48,525 nucleotides of DNA from Brevundimonas sp. (GTDB lineage: Bacteria; Pseudomonadota; Alphaproteobacteria; Caulobacterales; Caulobacteraceae). The stretch spans positions 1 to 48,525 of the forward strand of contig NZ_JAEMRD010000008.1 of NCBI RefSeq assembly GCF_016463485.1, given 5' to 3'. The position numbers were made by a program, and so were the translations under genes. Positions 43,642 through 48,525 of this stretch are shown here, piece after piece. How positions within the stretch are numbered: position 1 is the stretch's first letter; every line of letters starts with the position of its first letter. The notes beneath the pieces are model-generated. The model did no database searches. It was not told the origin of the DNA and saw only the letters and a list, made by a program, of their open reading frames with translations.

Positions 43642-44796
43642 CTATGCCTTGACCCGAGCGACCGATCGCTCCACCGCAGACGGCAGGGGCAGGCAACCGA
43701 GCGCAATCAGTCGCTCCCGGAGTATCTCCGGTGGCACGATGACATCGCGGTTGTGGACGACCGGAAAGTTGGAATAGTCGGTGTCGGGATCGACAACCTC
43801 GTCCACGACGAGGCAGTCGTATCGGACGCCCGTGATCTGGCACAGGATGTCCAGCGAGGCGGAAATCCCGTGATAGACGTTGCGCTCGTTTTCGATGACC
43901 AAAGCCGTGGCTCCGGGCTCGCAGAAGGCCAGGTTGGCAAGGTCGGACCCGTGAACGCCCAGGACGAACTCGGCCTCTGCAAACATCCGAACCTGTGAGG
44001 CGGCGCTCTCGGCACCCATCGACACCACTTCGAAGCCGAAGGCGTCGAGGACTTCGCGGAGGGCATCCCAGTTGGCGACCCGCCGCTTGGGATGGTCGAT
44101 CGACTGTCGCGAGGCGAAGATGCGGCGACCGGACGAAGGGCGCGAGCCGGTGTTGTCGAGGAAGTGCGCCTTCATGTCCGAGGCTACGGCGCGCACGACG
44201 TCGGGATAGAGGAATCGCTGGTCTGGAAAGGTGACGAGGATGGCGTCCTTCAGGAGATAGTCGAAGCCGTGGCTGACGAAGTGCAAGCGGTCCTCTGCAA
44301 CGCCCATGGCCATCAGGCTCTCGCGGAATTGGGCCTCGCCGGCTTCATAGGAAATGAGGAAGCGTACCTCGGGATCGCTGAAAAGGTCCGGTCGGAGGAG
44401 GCGCAGGATTGAGATCCGGGCGCACCAGCTGACCAGCCAGTGATACCACACCCGGTCGATCGGGCCGCCGATCAGGACGTAGGGGCCGTCCAGGACGACG
44501 GGGTCGGACTCCAGCCTGAACCGCTCCCCGTCCAGCCTGGGCCGCATGTCCGGAAACCAGTAGGCGATGTCGTGATAGCTCTGGTTCAGCATCATCCGGC
44601 CCGATGCCATCTCGATCGGCAGGTAGGAGCTCGTCACCAGAACGTCGGGTACGCGCGCGACGAACAGATCCACGGCCTCGCGGGCGGCGTCGCGGTCCAG
44701 CCGGATACGTTTGGAGGGTTGGCTGACCCGGTCGGTCGCGTCGCCCAGGACGGCCCCGTCGTCAGACAGAAAACCATGAATTGCGTAGGGTTTCAT
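43642..44796 (-). CDS. GT61-family (DUF563) glycosyltransferase
   Basis: A 384-residue glycosyltransferase of the DUF563/GT61 family, known from plant xylan and bacterial capsule enzymes. The family core is in residues 225-300: RRIFASRQ, RRVANWDALREVL, FGFEVVSMGAESAASQVRMFAEAEFVLGVHGSDLANLAF, CEPGATALVIE. The first half has the WYHWLVSW segment common in this family. No signal or membrane segment is visible. It is the last gene after legI-legG, 78 bases beyond legG, so it may transfer legionaminic acid or a sugar of the same glycan. Donor and acceptor are unknown. Confidence 0.85.
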   Translation of the reverse strand: MKPYAIHGFLSDDGAVLGDATDRVSQPSKRIRLDRDAAREAVDLFVARVPDVLVTSSYLPIEMASGRMMLNQSYHDIAYWFPDMRPRLDGERFRLESDPVVLDGPYVLIGGPIDRVWYHWLVSWCARISILRLLRPDLFSDPEVRFLISYEAGEAQFRESLMAMGVAEDRLHFVSHGFDYLLKDAILVTFPDQRFLYPDVVRAVASDMKAHFLDNTGSRPSSGRRIFASRQSIDHPKRRVANWDALREVLDAFGFEVVSMGAESAASQVRMFAEAEFVLGVHGSDLANLAFCEPGATALVIENERNVYHGISASLDILCQITGVRYDCLVVDEVVDPDTDYSNFPVVHNRDVIVPPEILRERLIALGCLPLPSAVERSVARVKA

Positions 44797-44874
44797 GCCG
44801 GCTATATGCCGGGGGCCGCTCGACTCGTCGACCCCAATCGACCGGGGCCCTGCCGTTCACGGAAAGCGGGAAAG

Positions 44875-46038
44875 TCAGTATCGATCCACGAAAGGCTTGC
44901 GCGCCAGGTCCGTGAAGTCGGTCGCTTCCAGAATCGTGACGATCCGCTTCGGTGCGTCGCCATCCCCGAACGGAGCCAGTTGGCGGCGGGCGACCTTGAT
45001 GAAGGCAGGGTCGAGGGCGCGGGTCAGGGCCTCGGCGACCGCATCCGGCCTGTTAACGCAGTCGATGACGCTGGGAGGCTTGATCCGGCCGTCCTGGCGA
45101 CCTCCGACATTGACCGAGGGGACACCGGCGATGGGGGCCTCGATCACCCCGCTGGAGGAGTTGCCGACCACGGCGTCGCAGGCGGTCAGGGCGGCGGCAT
45201 AGCGGGCCGCGCCGAGGGACTCATGCAGCATGACCTGATCTGGCCGTTCGGAGGCGAAGGTGTCCAGCGCCGCGCGCACGGCCTCCGACCCCACGTCGGC
45301 GTTGGGCCGGGTGATGACCAGCTTGCGGTCCTTCACCGTCGCCAGCCCGGCGAGAAAGGCCACGATCTGATCGGCGGGGCTCATTGCCGCCAGCGTCTCG
45401 GGGTGGAAGGTGACCAGCAGGAAGCCGGGCTCCAGGTCCGTCTCCAGCATCCGCGCCACCGTCGCCCGGTCGGTGCGGGCGGCCCGGATCGTCTCGACCG
45501 CCGTTGAGCCGACGGTGAACACCCGGTCGGGCGCCTCGCCCAGTTGCAATATCCTTTGACGATAGGGTTCGGCGGCCGTGAAATGCAGGGCTGACAGTTT
45601 GGTCACGGCGTGGCGGATGGCGTCGTCGACCGCGCCGGTGGTCCTGTGTCCCCCCTCCAGATGCAGGATCGGCAAACCGAACGGAACCGCCGCCGCCGCC
45701 GCCGCCAGCACCTCGGTCCGGTCGCCCAGCATCATCAGGGCGTCGAGCCCGAGGTCGGGCAGGGCGGCCCCCAGTCCTGCCAGCACCGCCGCCATGTCCG
45801 CCGCGACATCGGCCGGCGCGTTCCCGTTCAGGGGAACCGGGATCAGGATGGCGGGCGTCCGTCTGTCCGCCTCGATCTCCGACAGGGTCCGGCCGTGGCG
45901 TTCCGACAGATGGGTTCCGCTGACGATCAGGACGGGCTCCAGTCGTGCCGAGGTCTCCATCGCCGCAAGCACCGGCCGCAGCAGGCCGTACTCTGCGCGG
46001 GTCGCGGTGAAGACGCCGATGCGGGCCCGGACCGTCAC
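44875..46038 (-). CDS. legG: Hydrolysing amino-sugar 2-epimerase, LegG/NeuC type
   Basis: A 387-residue enzyme that releases NDP while inverting C2, giving the free six-carbon amino sugar used by LegI. FTATRAEYGLLRPVL, VSGTHLSERHG, LMMLGDRTEVLAAA, HLEGGHRTTGAVDD and VGNSSSGVIEAP are the NeuC/LegG hallmarks. Residue His of GGH and the Asp/Arg of GDR are in place. The start is a GTG inside the legI stop (GTGA); the frame upstream only covers legI. The second gene of the legI-legG-GT61 series. Confidence 0.93.
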   Translation of the reverse strand: MTVRARIGVFTATRAEYGLLRPVLAAMETSARLEPVLIVSGTHLSERHGRTLSEIEADRRTPAILIPVPLNGNAPADVAADMAAVLAGLGAALPDLGLDALMMLGDRTEVLAAAAAAVPFGLPILHLEGGHRTTGAVDDAIRHAVTKLSALHFTAAEPYRQRILQLGEAPDRVFTVGSTAVETIRAARTDRATVARMLETDLEPGFLLVTFHPETLAAMSPADQIVAFLAGLATVKDRKLVITRPNADVGSEAVRAALDTFASERPDQVMLHESLGAARYAAALTACDAVVGNSSSGVIEAPIAGVPSVNVGGRQDGRIKPPSVIDCVNRPDAVAEALTRALDPAFIKVARRQLAPFGDGDAPKRIVTILEATDFTDLARKPFVDRY

Positions 46039-47117
46039 GGGTCGATCAGCTCGTTGGCGGCATAGGCCCGGGGCGAGGGGCCGCCTTCCAGATCCCACAG
46101 CCGCGCGGGGGCCAGACCCGCCCCGGCCCGGCGGGCGGCGAGGTTGTCGGACGAGAAGACCTCACCGGCAGCGATGGCGCGTCGCGCGACCAGACTGCGG
46201 CGGGCGACGGCGATGTTGGGCCGTTCCGCCTCGACGGGCTGCTTGACCGCGCTGCCCAGAGCCTCCGTCACCCGGCGCGCTCCGGCGACAAGGGCGGCCA
46301 TCTGGTTCGGCTCCAGCGAGGCCTTGTGGTCCGGCCCTTCGGCTGTTCGATCGAGCGTCAGGTGCTTCTCGATCACGACGGCGCCGCGCGCCACAGCCGC
46401 CAGGGCGATGTCGATGCCCAGGGTGTGATCCGAATAGCCCGGCCTGACGCCCAGCCCGGCATAGGCGTCGATTACCCTCAGATTGGCCTGGTCGTGGGGG
46501 GCCGGATACTGGGTCACGCACTGCATGACGACCGTCCCGGCGAGGATCGGCCGGGCCTCGGCCGAAGCGAGGGCGGCGCGAAAGGCCGCGGTCGACGGGC
46601 GCTCGCCCGACCCCGCCAGGCGGGCGAAGGCTACGCACCCGAGGGCGTCCTTGACCTCGCTCATCTCCGCCATCCCGGTGGACAGCAGTAGCGGCCGGTC
46701 CAGCCGGGCCAGGTCCAGCAGGAAGGGCAGGTTGGTCAATTCCCCCGATCCCACCTTGATCCGCGACATGCCCAGGTCATCGACCAGCATCCGCGCCGAG
46801 CCGATGTCGAACGGCGTGGACAGGAAGCCGATGTCGTGCGCCCGGCAGTGATCGACGACACGTCTCAAGCCGGCGGGCGACAGCACCAGCCGGGCCAGCA
46901 TCTCCGCCTGGGTCGGGCCCTGGCCGGCGGCGGACTGATAGGCGGCAGTCGGCGCGGCGGCCGTGGCCAGTTCCTCGGGGTCGAAGGTCTGGAACTTTAC
47001 CGTGTCCGCACCTGCACGGGCGGCGGCCTCCACCAGGGCCAGCGCCCGGTCCTCGCGGCCGTCGTGGTTCACCCCCGCCTCGGCGATGATCTCGCAGCGT
47101 TCAGCCTGGTGCGCCAT
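46035..47117 (-). CDS. legI: Legionaminic acid synthase, NeuB family
   Basis: A 360-residue PEP-dependent synthase in the standard family form. The barrel shows IIAEAGVNHDG, VKFQTF, FLSTPFD, KVGSGEL, LLSTGMA, QCVTQYP, GYSDHTLG and EKHLTLD...GPDHKASLEP, with the metal and catalytic residues in place. Residues about 290-355 are the SAF/antifreeze-like domain (RRSLVARRAIAAGEVFSSDNL). This is what the NeuB part of the left-hand fusion lacks. The ATG 47117 opens the family sequence; the frame runs 20 codons further upstream without it. First gene of its operon, GTGA-coupled to legG. Confidence 0.95.
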   Translation of the reverse strand: MAHQAERCEIIAEAGVNHDGREDRALALVEAAARAGADTVKFQTFDPEELATAAAPTAAYQSAAGQGPTQAEMLARLVLSPAGLRRVVDHCRAHDIGFLSTPFDIGSARMLVDDLGMSRIKVGSGELTNLPFLLDLARLDRPLLLSTGMAEMSEVKDALGCVAFARLAGSGERPSTAAFRAALASAEARPILAGTVVMQCVTQYPAPHDQANLRVIDAYAGLGVRPGYSDHTLGIDIALAAVARGAVVIEKHLTLDRTAEGPDHKASLEPNQMAALVAGARRVTEALGSAVKQPVEAERPNIAVARRSLVARRAIAAGEVFSSDNLAARRAGAGLAPARLWDLEGGPSPRAYAANELIDP

Positions 47118-47211
47118 GACCGAATCTGTAGTCAGGTTCGCCCCGTTCCGAAAGCCGGACGGACCCGATCGCGTCACCTGCGATCCCGGACAGGGGTCGT
47201 CGGACCGCCCG

Positions 47212-47228
47212 ACACGATTTTTTCGTGT
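47212..47228. promoter_or_regulatory. Inverted repeat ACACGA/TCGTGT around a T-run
   Basis: A perfect 6-bp stem with five T in the loop lies in the 246-base space between legI and the divergent OmpA gene. It could be an operator. It does not have the form of an intrinsic terminator, since the T-run is in the loop. Confidence 0.35.
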
Positions 47229-47315
47229 AGCTTCAACGCCACGGTCGCAGATTCACGCACGGGTAACGACGTTATCGCCTCGACCGACTATGGCAACGCT
47301 GTTAGAGAGCCATCA

Positions 47316-47330
47316 GGCGGTGAGACCGCC
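47316..47330 (+). promoter_or_regulatory. Short hairpin in the OmpA gene leader
   Basis: GGCGGT and ACCGCC flank a three-base loop, 33 bases before the ompA-family start and close to its GGAGGG. In the mRNA leader such a tight stem may protect the transcript from decay or affect ribosome entry, as in other highly expressed porin genes; this is an inference. Confidence 0.4.
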
Positions 47331-47363
47331 GCATGAATCAATTTTGGCGGAGGGCTCACACCC

Positions 47364-48525
47364 ATGCGTATGAAGACGATGATCCTGGCGACCAGCGCGG
47401 CGGCGGCTCTTGCCCTGTCGGCCGGCGCCGCTTCGGCGGAACCCGATGGCTGGTACGGCGCGGTTGACGCCGGCTATCAGCACATCGATCGCCGCATCAA
47501 CCTCGAGTCGGCGACGACGGGCAACAATTTCCGCATGGAAATCAACGACGGCTGGACCGCCTTCGCCCGCCTGGGCTACCGGTTCAACCCGAACTGGCGC
47601 GTTGAAGTCGAGGGCGGCTACCGCTCGGGCGACATCGGCACCTTCCGTGCTCGTCGCGGCCGTAACGGTGTCTGCAACCTGACGCCCGCCACCGGCCCCT
47701 GCTTCTCGCCCGAAGGCGACGCGACCTCGACGACCCTGATGGCCAATGTCATCTATGACTTCGGCTTCGAATACTGGGGCATCCGTCCCTTCGTCGGCCT
47801 CGGCGCCGGTGTGAACCACGTCAACACCGACGTGATCGGCCGTCACCGCAACCTGCGCACCGTCGGCTTCGCCGCCGATGACTCCTCGACCAAGTTCGCC
47901 GCTCAGGCGATCGCCGGTCTGGCCTGGGCCGTTTCGGACCGCGCCAACATCGACCTGACCTACCGCTACCTGACGGGCGACATGGAGTTCTTCACGACCT
48001 CCTCCGTCGCGGCCTTCTCGCAAGGCACCCTGGAAGGAGACTATGACTCGGCGCACAGCGTTTCGCTGGGCCTGCGTTACGCCTTCGGCCCGGAAGCTGA
48101 AGCGCCTTACGTCGCTCCGCCGGCTCCTCCGGCTCCGGTCTCGCCTCCGCCGGCCCCCGTCGCGCCCCCGGCTCCGCCGCGCCCGACCGCTCCGGCCGCT
48201 CCCGTCGCCCGTGAGTTCGTGGTCTACTTCGACTGGGATCGCTCGGACCTGACCGCTGAAGCCCGCTCGGTCATCACGGCCGCCGCCAACTACGCCAAGA
48301 CCGGTCGTCCGACCCGCGTCCTGGTCGTCGGTCACGCCGACACCTCCGGTTCGGCCGCCTACAACATCGGCCTGTCGAACCGCCGCGCCCGTACCACGGC
48401 TGACGCCCTGGTCGCTCAAGGCGTCGCCGGTGGCGTGATCTCGCTGAACGGCGTCGGTGAAACGCAACTCGCCAAGGCCACGGCCGACGGCGTGCGCGAG
48501 CCGCTGAACCGTCGCGCCACGATCG
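47364..48525 (+). CDS. OmpA-family outer-membrane protein, 3' end cut by the window
   Basis: A partial gene: 387 residues are visible and no stop is reached. Residues 1-25 are a Sec signal peptide ending in GAASA. Residues 26-250 form an OmpA-type beta-barrel (WYGAVDAGYQHID, ARLGYRFNPNWRVEVEGGYR, RPFVGLGAGVNHV, SVSLGLRYAFGPE). A proline/alanine linker of about 35 residues follows, then an OmpA-C peptidoglycan-binding domain with FVVYFDWDRSDL and VVGHADTSGSAAYN-xx-LSxRRA. The ATG is preceded by GGAGGG at normal spacing. Codon use is strongly biased to C-ending codons, suggesting high expression. It would tie the outer membrane to the cell wall. Confidence 0.95.
   Translation, partial: MRMKTMILATSAAAALALSAGAASAEPDGWYGAVDAGYQHIDRRINLESATTGNNFRMEINDGWTAFARLGYRFNPNWRVEVEGGYRSGDIGTFRARRGRNGVCNLTPATGPCFSPEGDATSTTLMANVIYDFGFEYWGIRPFVGLGAGVNHVNTDVIGRHRNLRTVGFAADDSSTKFAAQAIAGLAWAVSDRANIDLTYRYLTGDMEFFTTSSVAAFSQGTLEGDYDSAHSVSLGLRYAFGPEAEAPYVAPPAPPAPVSPPPAPVAPPAPPRPTAPAAPVAREFVVYFDWDRSDLTAEARSVITAAANYAKTGRPTRVLVVGHADTSGSAAYNIGLSNRRARTTADALVAQGVAGGVISLNGVGETQLAKATADGVREPLNRRATI

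Noticed and set aside
47212..47228. Intrinsic terminator for legI-side transcripts
   Set aside because: The T-run lies in the loop and not after the stem, and the site is upstream of both divergent genes.
47313..48467. Minus-strand open frame of 384 codons over the OmpA gene
   Set aside because: The plus strand clearly encodes a signal peptide, a barrel and an OmpA-C domain; the antisense frame is Gly/Arg/Asp-rich with no family match.

Overview
The window is GC-rich throughout, with short intergenic gaps and many four-base start/stop overlaps. Gene content suggests an alphaproteobacterium of the Caulobacterales, most like Brevundimonas. Supporting signs are a GDP-sugar legionaminic acid pathway of the PtmE/LegB type, a fused mannose-1-phosphate guanylyltransferase/AGE protein, a Tat-exported carotenoid oxygenase beside a DUF2141 protein, and a proline-linked OmpA. 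The assignment rests on gene content, not on a marker gene. I saw no rRNA, tRNA, CRISPR array, transposase or phage gene.

Left flank (1-9602). The end of a citrate synthase-like gene with replaced catalytic residues is followed by a tightly coupled run: uppP, an inositol monophosphatase-family gene, a GT42/DUF115-like domain fused to a NeuB-type synthase, a CMP-nonulosonate cytidylyltransferase and a hexapeptide acetyltransferase. This run converges on hslU; the two end genes share a CTAG. Then come a DUF2141 protein and a carotenoid oxygenase, with a long palindromic repeat between them, and a phytanoyl-CoA dioxygenase-like gene.

Polysaccharide locus (9775-40625). It can make GDP-mannose (manC fusion), GDP-D-rhamnose (gmd, rmd), dTDP-L-rhamnose (rfbABCD) and probably dTDP-6-deoxy-L-talose (an epimerase of the dTDP-L-rhamnose 4-epimerase type). 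Assembly is by about seven glycosyltransferases, several of them multidomain. A plus-strand arm (21701-30434) and a minus-strand arm (35815 down to 30761) converge on a gene-free stretch of 326 bases. Export is through a KpsM/KpsE/KpsT-like ABC system. Accessory genes include two SGNH/GSCFA-type proteins in an AT-rich patch, a stand-alone protein made of the same FD-x-x-WY repeats that open the 1558-residue glycosyltransferase, a radical SAM/SPASM enzyme, and an unknown protein coupled to the exporter ATPase.

Right flank (40760-47117). Five legionaminic acid genes (legB, ptmE, legF, legG, legI) and a GT61-family glycosyltransferase. The aminotransferase (LegC) and N-acetyltransferase (LegH) of the pathway are not in the window. 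An OmpA-family gene runs off the right edge.

The genes work together as a cell-surface glycan factory flanked by two separate nonulosonic acid modules. The least ordinary parts are the GT42-like/NeuB fusion, which lacks the usual SAF domain, the FD-x-x-WY repeat proteins, and the radical SAM and SGNH/GSCFA accessory genes.
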